The notes beneath the pieces were generated by a model. It saw only the letters and a program-made list of their open reading frames with translations. It was not told the DNA's origin and did no database searches. Positions 1-11,232 of a stretch of 64,000 nt of DNA are shown in pieces (position 1 is the stretch's first letter; the number at the start of each line of letters is the position of its first letter). The stretch comes from Lycorma delicatula (Eukaryota; Arthropoda; Insecta; Hemiptera; Fulgoridae). The DNA lies in contig NC_134460.1 in NCBI RefSeq assembly GCF_047948215.1, positions 149,414,049-149,478,048 of the forward strand. The letters run 5' to 3'. A program made the position numbers and the translations under genes.

Positions 1-345
1 CCCTGGGTTGTTGCTGCAAAATGCCATGACAAGTTCCAAGTGCGCCTAATGCACATTTCCATATCTGCAATAAATGTTTTCATTTGTGTCTTATACGCCA
101 GATTTAGCTCCTAGCAATTACTTCCTGTTCCCAAACCTAAAGAAATGGCACTCAGGATGATGATTCATTTCAAATGAGGAGTTCAAAGCTGACACAACTA
201 TGTAGTTTGCAGAATTGTACAAATTGCATTAAATTAAGGGTATTAAAAGTTGGAAGATCGTTGGTCTAAACATATTAAATTACAAAGTGCCTAAATTGAA
301 AAATAAACAGAAAACTTGTGTTTTCTTTGTTAGGCTGAGACCTTT
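1..345 (+). mobile_element. Mariner (SETMAR-type) transposase 3' end, decayed
   Basis: Plus-strand translation with a few stops gives YAPDLAPSNYFLFPNLKKWH near 100-160. This is the block around the third catalytic Asp of DD34D mariner transposases. A lysine-rich C-terminus (about 250-335) and a decayed end (to about 345) follow. The element begins before the window. Confidence 0.75.
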
Positions 346-1176
346 CCGAACAGCCCTCAAACAAACAGCATACCGGAATTTTGCAGAGTGCTACTGGCAA
401 CCCATTGAAGAAATTTGAAAGGAACTCCATAAAATGAAAAAATGTAATAGAAAATTTCCCTGTAATTTGAAAGTAATTATAAATAATTTTGAATATTTAA
501 AAAAAAAATATAGGTAATTACTTATTACTAATTTTACTATTAAGTGCTTTTATAGTGCATACTTATTTACCAGACAATATTCAGTACATGTAAAAAGTTA
601 TCTTATTAAAGAGAAAGAGTTAATGTGCTCTTGTCTCATTTCTGATTAAAAACTGAATGTCAGTTTGATCTTAGTTAAATGACAGAAATAGTATATTAAC
701 TCTCCCTTCTCCTTTAAATAAATCATGAAATGACTGAAGATTCTAAAAAAAAAATGTTCTGAGTAGAGGTCGCCTATGAAAGCAGTATACTGAGTGGGCA
801 CATATCAACAAAATAAATTAAACCGTCTAAATAACAGTTAATTAAACAATATTTAATTATTGTTGTGTTATACTGACTTCTGAGTATTCTAATGGAACAG
901 TATTCCATTAGACTAGAATGTTTTAATGTTCTCACATCTTTTGCATGTTACTTTTTATCATGGGAACCTTTATATTCCCACTAAAATTCAACTAGATCTG
1001 TTTTTTATCTATTATGTTTACACACTCTGTTCTACTACAGATAGCTTACTGCTTAAAACGTTTTTCTGTGTGTTCTTAACTTTAAGTTAAGTGTTTGTAT
1101 ACATGCCTGACGGTCATAGCAACTAATTCTTGTATAAAAATCCCATTGAATTTAGTAATTTAACCATAAAAATTAC
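346..1176. other. AT-rich intron sequence
   Basis: Nothing coding was seen. A small perfect hairpin (10-bp stem, 5-nt loop) lies at 888-912. Confidence 0.5.
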
Positions 1177-1523
1177 CTGCTTATGATAATGTTCGTTTGA
1201 ATTATTCCAATTGTTTCCTCTCCACTCTTGGTTCGCAACAAGAGGTGGGAGACTAGAATTATTGAAACTAACATGTGGTGGTATCAGTGTAGGGGACATA
1301 TAGTTTCCATAGTATGAATTCTCAGCCGGTTCAATAGCTGCGTGTCTTCTTGTCGATTTCACCAGTGACATTGCATTTTGTGGTGATGATTGATTCTGCG
1401 ATTGTGACCATGATTGATTCTGTGATTGTGACCATGATTGATTCATTCTGTCTTGTAAGGAATTGTTAGTTATCTTTCTAGTGGATAGTGCTGGAGAATA
1501 ACTAGAATTAAGTTGAGGGAAAC
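1177..1523 (-). CDS. TOGARAM1: TOGARAM1/crescerin-like, exon h: Asn/Gln/Ser-rich linker, gene continues off the left edge
   Basis: This exon has 347 nt, entering after GATTTCAG and ending in phase 0 at CAG/GTAATT. The protein is rich in N, Q and S and looks disordered. It holds a tandem seven-residue repeat, SWSQSQN twice (about 1392-1437), built from two nearly identical 21-bp units. Later segments include STRRHAAIEPAENSYYGNY and LIPPHVSFNN. In TOGARAM1 a long disordered linker separates TOG2 from the C-terminal TOG3-TOG4, so the missing C-terminal TOG exons are expected to the left of position 1. Confidence 0.75.
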
Positions 1524-2160
1524 CTGAAATCAAATCATAATAGTTATGTTTGACTTAATTAAAACTGAAATAAAATTTTAAACTTGGTTTATTACACAGA
1601 AATTCTGAAAACATAAAGCTATAATAGAAAATTTATTTAAAACTATAAATTTTCTTAAACTCCATTAGTTTTTTAAAGGTTTGTTAGTTTTTAAACAAAG
1701 AGGTGTTTACAACATCTCTGGTGAATTTTGGGAATTTTAAACTTTTTTTTATTAAAATAGGTAGAATACTAATTTATAATGGTTTTTAAGTATTGCCTTT
1801 TTGGTTATTGACTTACTTTTCTTCTATTTTTTAAAAAGTATTTCATGTTTTTGTGTATTAGCTACTTGGTGGTCATCATTTAACAGTTTAAATGGCCATA
1901 TAGTTTTAAAAATTTAAATAAATTTTTCTTTTAGTAATGGTTTTTGAGTGTTTTATTGTTTTGAATTTATTACTGTAATCATTTAACTTAAATATTTATT
2001 TAAAAAAATTATATAACAACATTTAGTTCTATCTTACTAGTCCTAACAAAGTTTTACTTTGCTTTATGCAAGCGACTTGTTATATTTCTAATGCAGAAAT
2101 GCCAAGACATCTGTTCACAGTCTGGTGTAAATGTAACTGTACCATGTAAAATGTGCCAAT
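1524..2160. other. AT-rich intron sequence
   Basis: I see only AT-rich low-complexity sequence here. Confidence 0.5.
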
Positions 2161-2164
2161 GGTG

Positions 2165-2345
2165 TAAGTGTAAATGTACAAGTAAATGTGTAGTCTTGAA
2201 CAGATTCAGGCCAATCACTCCTGTGATGAGTGGTTAATTAAGACCCAACCACCAAAGAACACCAGTATCCACAGTCTAGCATTTAAATCCATATAAAAGC
2301 AACTGCTTTTACAAGGACTCGAATCTTTTTTACTCTCAACTTTGA
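2165..2345 (-). repeat. SINE family A, partial copy
   Basis: Read on the minus strand, it contains the body block of the SINE found complete at 10072-10355: a TTGGTGGTTGGGT-like stretch, a central TAAAAGCAACTGC segment and the shared tail. The tRNA-like head is lost or very diverged. Confidence 0.7.
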
Positions 2346-2871
2346 AAATTCTTTTGAATTTTCAAAAGAATAAATTAATGGGAAGAATAAATTAATAAAG
2401 AATAAATTACTGGGTTGAGTTTTTAAAATAATAAATAATAAGACTTTAATTAATGTCAATTTTCTGTAACCTTAATTTATGAGCATATGTACAAATAATA
2501 TATAAACTGAAACTTTTTTCAGTTAATTGCTTTAAAAATGTTTTATTCTTTATTGATCTTACTTATTTTCTGTCTATTTAATTCATATGACTATTATTCT
2601 ATATCATTTTATTTTCATCTAAGAGAATTTATCATTAGCAGAATTATGTTTTTACACAATTTTTCATTTTGTAATTCTAGGTTTCCCATATTTTTTTTGA
2701 TCCATCTTTGCAACTATTGTAGAATTTACTTTGAGTCGCACATCTCTCTATTTCTGATATGAATTACATAATATATTGCTTACAAAACGTGGTGGTGTAT
2801 GGTTTAGTATATATAACTTAGCAAAAACAATTCTTTTGTTATTGTATCTGTTCATATTCCTCTCTGTACTA

Positions 2872-3300
2872 ATATCTCAAAGACAAAAGTATAAAAACCA
2901 TTTACCAACAAGACTACAGAATTCAATAATGCTTATTACCTTATGCTTATTATTTTTTTCTAATAGTTCTTTCGAGGTTTTCCCTATCAGTTAAAAGTTT
3001 TTCTTCCAAATTACATGTTAAATTCAAACCATTGAAATTATAACATATAAATATATGCAGTCATAAATATTAAAAAAATGTAAAATTAATAAAATTAATG
3101 TTTATGACTACATATTTTTATATGTTATAATTTTAATAATTTGAATTTTATGTGTGATTTGGAAGAAAGAGTTTAACTGATGATAAGGTAAAACCTAAAA
3201 AGCGCTATTTGAAAAAAATAACAAGCATAAGGTAAGAAGCATTATTGAATTCTGTTCTCTTGGTGGTAAAAGGTTTTTATACTTTTGTTTTTGATATAAG
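2872..3300. repeat. Foldback hairpin repeat with arms of about 200 bp
   Basis: The left arm (about 2872-3070) and the right arm (about 3095-3300) are reverse complements at roughly 80-85 percent by eye. Examples are ACAAAAGTATAAAAACC and GAATTCAATAATGCTT on the left, mirrored on the right. The spacer is about 25 bp. No coding capacity is seen. It probably derives from a transposon end dimer or foldback element. Confidence 0.8.
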
Positions 3301-3334
3301 GGATATAATATATCCCTTCGTTATATGTATAGAT

Positions 3335-5765
3335 GGTGTCTGGAAAGAGTTAATTATAGAAAACCAGTTGTGATTATATTACCAGAATAAATGTAGTTGA
3401 TTACTGTATGACAGAAACTACTCTGTTGTGATTGAAATTATTATTAACCATATTGAATTCAAATTAATTTTTTAAATGGCAAAATTGTCATATTACACAT
3501 GATTTCAATGAAGATTTGAATGGGAAAAAAACAAGTGAAACTCCGCATCTATAGCTTCATCTGTGTTTTAGTTGGACCATAAAACTGTCCAGATCATGGT
3601 AAAAGAGCTGTTCCCCACCTCCAATCAAGATAAATATTTTTGGTGAAAAGGGAAATAATTACACTTCATATAACATTGCAATTTCATGCTGGAAACAATT
3701 CTGTAAATGGTTTTCCAAAATCTCTTCTCATTATATAATTACTGTATTTGAAATCTATCATATGATATTCGATAATGGAATTCTTACAAAATTAGAAATA
3801 GCTGATTCATTGCATTTATTTATTTATTATTTAAGTAATTATAAGAAACTTAGTTTTAATTATTTATAAAAAAGTATTTTTTCAAGGAAATGAATAACAT
3901 AATAAAAACATATTGAATGTGTACTAAAATCACAACAGATGTTCAAAGTGGCTTCCTCCTCCTACTTGTTGACAAAATCCTGTATGCAAGTAAAAATTAT
4001 GTACAGTATTTTGAATTAATTCTCTTGAGATTTCAATTACTTTAATTAGAATTCTTCATCTTAGTTCTAACAGATTCTCCAGATTAGTTTTATAAATTTT
4101 GTCTCTTAAATATCCCTAAAAGAAGTAAATCTAATGGACTCAAATCTGGTGATCATGGAAGCCATTCAATTTGTCCTCTCCTACTGATCCAACTTAGTGG
4201 GAAAATATTATTCAAGAAAGTATGAACTTGAAGAGAATAATGGGCAGGAGCTACATCTTGCTGAAACCATGAACTGTTAAAATTTTTCCCCAAATAATTT
4301 TCAATAGCTGGAATAATTTATTTTGAAGCTTATCTTCATATGATTCGCCTGTTAAATTTGCTTCAATAACAAATGGCCCAATTAATGTATCTGATACGTC
4401 AGCCTAAACATTAATCTTTTCAGGATGCTGGGTATGCTTCTTGTAACCGGTGTGAATTTTCTTCACTCCAGTAACAGCAATTATGTTTATTGACATTTCC
4501 ATTCAGCATAAAAGTAACCTTGTCTGAAAAGATAACATTTGTTATGGAGTTTTGGGTTCTCAATAATCCTATTCATTGTAATTTCACAAAATTCAACACA
4601 CTGATCAAAATCATCCTCAAATAATTCTTGATCCAGCTGAATTTTGTAAGGGTTTATTTGGTTTTCAGTAAAGGCTTCAATTGCTATTTAATCAAGACCT
4701 TACATTTGTTATTTGTTTACATCAAGGTGCTTTCTAATAATCCGAATTGAGGTGTGAAGATTCTCTGTTACCTTTAACATGACATCTACTTTTACATCCA
4801 CATAAAGTGGATTTAAGTTGCCAGATTTGCAACAATTTTTTATAATTCCACATTTCTCAAATCTTAGTACTATCTTGTAACAATGTTGATTTTGTAATGT
4901 GAACACTATCAGGAGAAGTATCATTAAATAAATCTCTTACTTGGTCATATGATCTTACTTGATCGCCTTATCCACGTATCATTAGAAGAGTTATCCTTTC
5001 ATATTCACTGTGTTCCATTACCTTAATGAGAAAATAGTAAAATAATTCGCTCAACAATACAGCTATTGCCTACCATGCAAAGTAAAATTTTTGAGTTTAA
5101 TTTTAGAAAAAAAATTATGTAATTAAATCACTTCAATTTTTATTTCTCAAATAAATAAATATTGTTTAATAAAAATTATGATTCATTCTTTCATTAATTT
5201 TATAAAAATCACCTGTCTTTTCTAATATCAAATAAAAAAAATAAATGCAATGAATCAGCTGTTTCTAATTTTGTTAAAATTTCATTATTGAATATCAATA
5301 ATACAATTTGAATAATTAAGTAATGAGAACAGATTTTGGAAAACCATTTACAGAATCATTTTCAGCATGAAATTGCAATGTTATATGAGGTGTTTTTATC
5401 CCCCTTTCTACTGAAAATATTTATCTTGAATGGTGGTTGGGGATGGCAGTTTTACCCCGTTCTGGAGACTTGAATGGTCAGTATCTAAAACAGAGATGAA
5501 ACTACGGATGTGGGGTGGTTTTCAATAACATTTTTCCTGTTCAAATCTACATTGAAATCATGTGTAATATGACCATCATGCCATTTAAAAAATAAAGTTT
5601 AATTCAGTATGGTGAATCCAAGATGGCCATCAATAATTTCAAACACAACTCAGAGTAGTTTCTTTGATACAGTATCAACTACATTTATTTTGGTATTATG
5701 TAGTCACACGGTTTGCTATAATTAAGCCATTTCCAGACTTTCTGGACACTTTGTAAATTTGAACA
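3335..5765 (-). mobile_element. Mariner/IS630-like DNA transposon with terminal inverted repeats of about 500 bp
   Basis: The two ends (about 3335-3835 and 5215-5765) are inverted copies at about 75-80 percent by eye. The outermost parts are GTGTCTGGAAAG on the left and CTTTCTGGACAC on the right. The inner region, read on the minus strand with many stops and frameshifts, encodes a DDE transposase. It has a helix-turn-helix-like start near 4900-4700 and the block QIEWLP-SPDLSPLDLL near 4170, which carries the third catalytic Asp. A C-terminal YCQQVGGG-like segment follows near 3980. The element is dead. Long inverted ends are unusual for this superfamily. Confidence 0.8.
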
Positions 5766-6227
5766 TTTGCTTTGATTTATCATTTCATAAAGTATTTATC
5801 TATCCAAATTTTATTTGAGTGAAATTAAGTAAAATTAAAAATTCTAATAAAAAGATTGTTACGCTTCTTAAAGTAATTGTTTAAATTATTAAAAGTAATT
5901 GGCAGTTGAATTGTCATGAAACATCATTTTGAAATACTATTGCTATTTTTGATTTATTAAAATAAAACAAAGTATGACAATAAGTCAAATTTCCAGTGAA
6001 AATACCATGAAACTCATGATGATGGAAAGTGACCTGGCAATTTATAGTTTACATACTTTGTTAAACAAGTTGGATTTTAAGTAATGTTACATCTCACATT
6101 TATTGTTATTATTTAGTTACGTAAAAAAGTAGATATACAAATTTCTTATTTTTTTTATAGAATTGCTGTTATTTTTAAAAATTTGCTTTTTAATAAATCT
6201 AGATTAGATAAAAATTTATTCTCTTAC
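5766..6227. other. AT-rich intron sequence
   Basis: Nothing recognisable. Confidence 0.5.
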
Positions 6228-6296
6228 CTTCTGGAGGTAAATTCCCTCCATAGTTATTATCAGGTTGAAATTTAAGGTACAGTGGTCGAATAACTC
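6228..6296 (-). CDS. TOGARAM1: TOGARAM1/crescerin-like, exon g: linker
   Basis: This exon of 69 nt encodes, with the base from exon f, GVIRPLYLKFQPDNNYGGN and a Pro-rich end. It has a TTTCAG acceptor and a GTAAGA donor, with phase 1 at both sides. It is too short to identify alone. Its strand, conserved splice signals and exact phase make it a good exon call. Confidence 0.7.
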
Positions 6297-6479
6297 CTGA
6301 AATAATATTAAAACAGTTATTGAAATATATATATTTTAAACTATATTTAAATTCTATTAAATAAACCACCTAGTAAATAGAATTTAAATATAATTTTATC
6401 AGTACAGAGGAATAATATGAATCTTAAAAAGATTAATTTCTGTAAAATAATTAATATATATATATGACACTATAATACA

Positions 6480-6990
6480 GTTATAAAACCAGAAGCCACT
6501 TACGTGGCAGAAACACTCTTCCACCTGAATAAACAATCAAAGAAAGACATACTCCAGAAAATCTAAAGAAGAATTGATGAACCTGCATCGATAAAAAGTA
6601 TCAGAAAGATCGTGTCTGACAAAGTTGTGTAGAAAGAGTTAGAACTCATCACTGATGTCATGTGCAAAAGGAGACTAGGATTCCTTGGACATATGAAGAT
6701 GCAAGATTCAAAACTTCTCAAACAGTCAGTACAGTACGATCTCGACTCGAAACAAGACAGTCAAATAGAATCAGAAAAAGTAAGAGAGGATCTGAAGGAA
6801 ATTGGTCTTATACCAGAAGACACCACAAATAAGATAAAATCAAGAACAGAAAAACTCACAACACGAACATTTTCAATACTAGAAAGGGCACAAAGATCAA
6901 AATGTATGAAAAAGTACTCAGAGGACTGCAAGGCCCAATCAAAGACGTTTGGGTAATGGCCAGACAAAAGTGAGCCTATGCAGTCATAAA
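6480..6990 (+). mobile_element. Non-LTR retrotransposon 3' part, family L1a
   Basis: Plus-strand fragments read AETLFHLNKQSKKDILQKI and, after a stop, CKRRLGFLGHMKMQDSKLL, then EDLKEIGLIPEDTTNKIK. The latter is the typical end region of insect LINE ORF2 (R-R-L--LGH--R). The segment matches, on the opposite strand, the copy at 15420-16240. It is 5' truncated and has stops. Confidence 0.75.
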
Positions 6991-8410
6991 AGATAATAAT
7001 TATATGCTGTGTATATATATATATATTTATAGATAGATAGATACATATTATACATCTGTCCTGTTAAGTTATATTAAATAAATCATCTAGAACAAAATTT
7101 GAGATAAGATATATATCTTACTTCAATATGCAATAATTGAATTATTCAATCATAACTGAGGATGTGAGATCCTGCAAAACTACTTTTATGAAAAATTAAT
7201 GTAAGATATATCTTATCTCAATATTCTGTACTAGGTAGTTTATTTAATAAAATTTAAATATGTGTGTATATATATGTATATCATATGTATTAGAAATCTA
7301 CTGGTTATTATTTACTGGACAAACTGTATGTAATTCATTCATAGAAATAAAGTGTACAAAAAACAAACACTGAACTCAACATCAGAATTTAGCTTTGGAT
7401 TGAAATTTGCAAATAGAATTACTCATATTTGAGATGTATGTAAATTAGAGATGCATATTAGAATTTGTTATTGTTGATTTACATTATACAGTAGGTACTT
7501 GTTAGTATTGTTTAATTATAATTTACTCGTTTTTTGTTAAAAATGGACAATTTTTTTTTTAATATTATGATTGTTCTTAGTTGAACACACATTAATGAAA
7601 AAGATGAAATAAATGAAATTGTTGAAGATAAACATGATAGACCCATGCTAAGGTTGTCACCTCTGTAGGTAAATTTGTTTACAAAAAATAGATAATTTTT
7701 GTATTCAGATTTCTAAGACTGGGTTTGTGAAAAGATCTGAAGAGTTATAATAATAATAATAGCATCATTGTACGATTTATGCACAGATCAAAATTAAGAA
7801 AATGTGTTTTTTTTTTTATATAAATATGGATCTGATTACATTTTGTTTTCTGTTTATGGCTGGTTAAAGATTTTTCTCAAATTTCTACCATAAGTATAGT
7901 AAATTAATGCTATTTATGAGGCAAATTTTAAATGTAAATTAATGCTACTAATGTGTTTCTATGAATGCCACTTATGGGATAAATTTTATGGTTTTAAATG
8001 TAATTTGACCAAAAGTTTTCAAATTTTTTATTTCCACTAAAATTCACACAGTCTTTATTCATTATTTTAAATCAATTAGTATTCATAAATAAAAATATAC
8101 AATATAATGCTAAAAATTTACATTTTAAATACAAAAAAAAAAAACTTTTAGAAAAAAGTAACTAGGTATTTCATGAATTAAGAAAATTGTGTTGAAGCAC
8201 TTTCAGAACAATTCAAAGAGCAGGTAGATGGCAGATGAAAAAATACAAAAAGAAATCAATAATAAAGTGAATATTACTCTATAATTCATTACCTGGCCAA
8301 GTAAACAAGGGTATTTGTAATCGTCTGCCCTCCCCTAATGAAGAAAGTACGCATAACATGGAAAATAAAAAGATCATAAGCAGAAGTATACCCAGGTCTT
8401 TAAACAGGGG
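6991..8410. other. AT-rich intron with microsatellite and a small inverted repeat
   Basis: There is a TA run and GATA units at about 7010-7045. An inverted repeat pairs about 7065-7122 with 7201-7260 (core GAGATAAGATATAT with its complement), giving a MITE-like unit of about 200 bp. Nothing else is recognisable. Confidence 0.55.
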
Positions 8411-9200
8411 AAAAGTACACTCAAATCTCTTCACTGTACAGATCTACCATATTATTATTTTTTTTAGCTATAACAATCCATTTTATTGTTGAACAATAGG
8501 TACCACCCCACACACTTATCCCATATTGCAATTTACTATTTACCAAAGCGTAATATACTAATTTCAAAACAGAAACTGGGCATACTAATTTCAAAACAGA
8601 AACTGGGCATACTAATTTCAAAACAGAAACTGGGCAAATAAACTTTAAAATATACATTTTATGCAAATCTTGTACACATGCATTCTAACGAAATTGCTTT
8701 TTCCAAGTACAGTTCTCATAAACATAACCCAGATATTTAATAATAGAAACCTTTTCTATACTTGCACACTAAATACAAATTTTATCAATGAATAATCTTC
8801 TCTGAAGACAATTTTAACACTTAAAATAAATGTTACTAGAAGTTCCTGTTTGTTTCTAAAATCTAAAATTACAATGAATAAATTTAGTTTCTTTACTTGG
8901 TGCCATTCTATTAGTCACAAAACATAGTTTTAGATAATTTAAACAGTTCTGCATTCTAAATCTAAGTTCATTGATATTTCTAGCTGAATAACACAATGCT
9001 GTATCATCAGCAAAACATGACAAAAGTCCAGACAGATTTCCTGAACAAAGATCATTTATATGTATTATAAAACCTTATTGGAACAAGCACTGAACCCTGT
9101 TGCACACCCTATGAAATAGCTGAACATGAACTTAAATAATTTTTACCCTTACAAACTGTGCTGTATCTGATATATTGAAAACTGAAGATGTTTTTTGCTT
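8410..9200 (-). mobile_element. Non-LTR retrotransposon reverse transcriptase fragment (jockey-like)
   Basis: The minus strand holds several broken reverse-transcriptase blocks. They are a GVQQGSVLVPI-like block near 9095, a decayed active site just before VLFS near 9000, and LVNSKLQYGISVWGGTY near 8530. The order along the strand is correct for ORF2. Frameshifts and stops make it a pseudogene. Confidence 0.75.
8555..8640. repeat. Three-copy 27-bp tandem repeat inside the LINE fragment
   Basis: The unit CATACTAATTTCAAAACAG plus eight bases is repeated three times almost perfectly. It is in frame with the retrotransposon reading (nine residues per unit, PVSVLKLVC). Confidence 0.9.
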
Positions 9201-9424
9201 TACCTGAAAATGTTGAAAACTAAATTTCAAAGCTATATTTTTATTACCTAACAATTTTTTTTCAAACTTTAACTGTGAAAACTAGAGTAAATAAACAATA
9301 AAAAAAGCAAATTTATTGGAAAGGAAAAGAACAAAATAAGTGGAGAAATTATTAAAATCTAAACTTACTAAAAATCATAATTGCTGACATATAAAGCGAA
9401 CAAGAATAATTTAATTTATTATAC

Positions 9425-9960
9425 ATCAATAAACTTTCAGAATGTTTTCCTTGATTCTTTATGGAATCTTACTTAATATACCTAAAGAAGTACACTTGTT
9501 GAGTTATTTTTTAAGTATCTCAAATGTATTAAAAATTTTATTGATTAATTGTTCTCTTGAATACATTATTACTTTGTAAACTCTTTTGTATTTTGATTGT
9601 GCCCTTAAATATAATTATCAAGAGGATTTAAATCAGGGGATGTTGGAGGCCAATTAATTGGGCCTACTTGTACAACTTGTGTGATTGGAAAAGTCAAATT
9701 TTGTTTGATGTCTTACTTTATGGAAAAATATGTGAGTACACCATTAAGGTAAAGAAACATCTGTGGCCTAAATTAAATTTGCTGTCGATTTGCTCTAAAT
9801 TAAATTTGCTACTATTTTTATTGAGTATTTAGTTTATTTACAGTTTAACAAATTTATTTATTCCAGAGATAAAAAAATTTTTGAATTGAATTTTATAAAA
9901 CGAATCGTCAGAAAATAATGGAAATACAATTTTGGAACACAATTATTTTACTTAAGTAAA
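9425..9960 (-). mobile_element. Mariner/IS630-like transposase remnant
   Basis: On the minus strand near 9660 the reading GPINWPPTSPDLNPLDNY marks the third catalytic Asp block of this superfamily. The downstream part (to about 9425) shows the C-terminal helix remnants, with stops. Upstream parts are unreadable. Confidence 0.65.
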
Positions 9961-10071
9961 TTTGTTTTTAAAATCACAATAGTTGCTTCATAATTGACAT
10001 CTATAGAATTGCAATATAGTATCAATTAAAATTTTTAATCAAAATTCAGGAAAAATCTTTTGGCAGTATAA

Positions 10072-10355
10072 TCTTTTTTCTTTTTGTGTTTAGCCTCCAG
10101 AACCACTGTATGTATTAATTCAGAGGATGAATATATTTATGTAAATGAAGTCTAGGCTTGTACAGTTTCAAGTCGACCATTCCTGAAATGTGTGGTTATT
10201 TGAAACCCAACCACCAAAGAACATCGGTATTCACAATGTAATATTCAATTCCATATTAAAGTAACTGCCTTTACTAGGATTTGAACCTTAGAACTCTCGA
10301 CTTTGAAGACAGCTGATTTGCAATGACGAGTTCACCACTAGACCAACTCGGTGGG
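10072..10355 (-). repeat. SINE family A, full-length tRNA-derived copy with target duplications
   Basis: On the minus strand it begins ACCCACCGAGTTGGTCTAGTGG. This resembles the A box of an RNA polymerase III tRNA-type promoter, and a GGTTCAAATCC B box lies about 60 nt later. The tRNA-unrelated body contains TTCTTTGGTGGTTGGGTTTC and ends in an A-rich tail (10072-10088). It is flanked by a perfect 14-bp duplication, TTTTGGCAGTATAA, at 10058-10071 and 10356-10369. This defines the SINE ends unusually well. Confidence 0.9.
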
Positions 10356-10859
10356 TTTTGGCAGTATAACTGCCATAGATTTTCTTAACACAGAACATTT
10401 TTGGATGTGTGGTCGCATTAAGTTTTTTCTTTGAGCTACAAAATGCATTCGTGAAGTATGTTTCTTTCAGTATGGGACAGTCTGTATAAGCCAGTTACTG
10501 ATAAATTTTTATGTGGTATTTAGAAGAAATTATTAAAAATATGAATAACTATTTTTAAACTTAAGTTTCCATTAATATCAGTGGCAAAGTTGGAAATTGG
10601 TTGGTATAATTAAACAAAAAAACTACATGAAAAAATAATATACCGAACACATATAAAAAAGTTAAATATTTATTTTCATTACACAAAAAAATATAATACA
10701 AATTTATATATATATATATATAAAAGTTTTTAAGTTTTACTTTTAAGTATCTGTGGATAGCACGAAAGCTAATTAATTGTTTCTTTAAATAAATTTGCAA
10801 TGTTACAAATTATTTACCAAAAGATAAAAATAGGTCAAAAAATAATTTATATAAAATAC

Positions 10860-11054
10860 CTGCTTTTGGTTGTGTGATTTGTTGTAGTTTTTTCTTATAT
10901 GTTTGATAATCAAACACCTTTTGTTTATACTTAGAATTTTGTTCGGCTGAAAGCATTCTATTTATTTTTGTTTTTTCAACAAGTTGATTAAAATATGCTT
11001 TACGATTTTCAACATATGGATTAGGCTTTGGTTTCCTAGTTCTCGACTTTTTCA
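10860..11054 (-). CDS. TOGARAM1: TOGARAM1/crescerin-like, exon f: basic linker
   Basis: This exon has 195 nt and completes a valine codon from exon e. The protein is strongly basic (KKSRTRKPKPNPYVENRKAY, later SKYKQKVFDYQTYKKKLQQI) and could form helix or contact microtubule surfaces, which is inference. The acceptor at GCCAG is preceded by a pyrimidine-rich tract, and the donor is GCAG/GTATTT. An ATG lies upstream in frame, inside the putative intron. An alternative internal start cannot be excluded, but the phase fit favours an internal exon. Confidence 0.72.
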
Positions 11055-11162
11055 CTGGCGACATATGATGAAAATGACAAGAGGGAAAATATGAAGGTAG
11101 TCAAGCGGTAAAGTAACAAAAGAATGTTTACTATCTATTGATTTCTTTGTCTAAAAACTCAC

Positions 11163-11232
11163 CATAGCTTTGAGTTGATGGATTATGTCTAGAATCGCCC
11201 CAAACTGGTTCATATACAGGTTTCTGTTCTTC
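11163..11232 (-). CDS. TOGARAM1: TOGARAM1/crescerin-like, exon e: linker
   Basis: This small exon of 70 nt encodes EEQKPVYEPVWGDSRHNP and a short polar tail. The acceptor TTTCAG opens it in phase 0 and the donor GTGAGT closes it in phase 1. Only 108 bp of intron separate it from exon f, in sharp contrast to the 28.5-kb intron before it. The reading contains no recognised domain. Confidence 0.72.

Noticed and set aside
2538..2994. Two short hydrophobic open frames that might be membrane proteins
   Set aside because: AT-rich sequence read as F, I and L codons. The second overlaps the hairpin arm, and no start context or homology is visible.
8555..8640. CRISPR-like direct repeats
   Set aside because: The units are contiguous with no spacers, and the sequence is a eukaryotic LINE.
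10561..10800. 79-codon minus-strand open frame next to exon f
   Set aside because: It contains a TA microsatellite read as YIYIYI, has no homology, and lies after the exon f donor.
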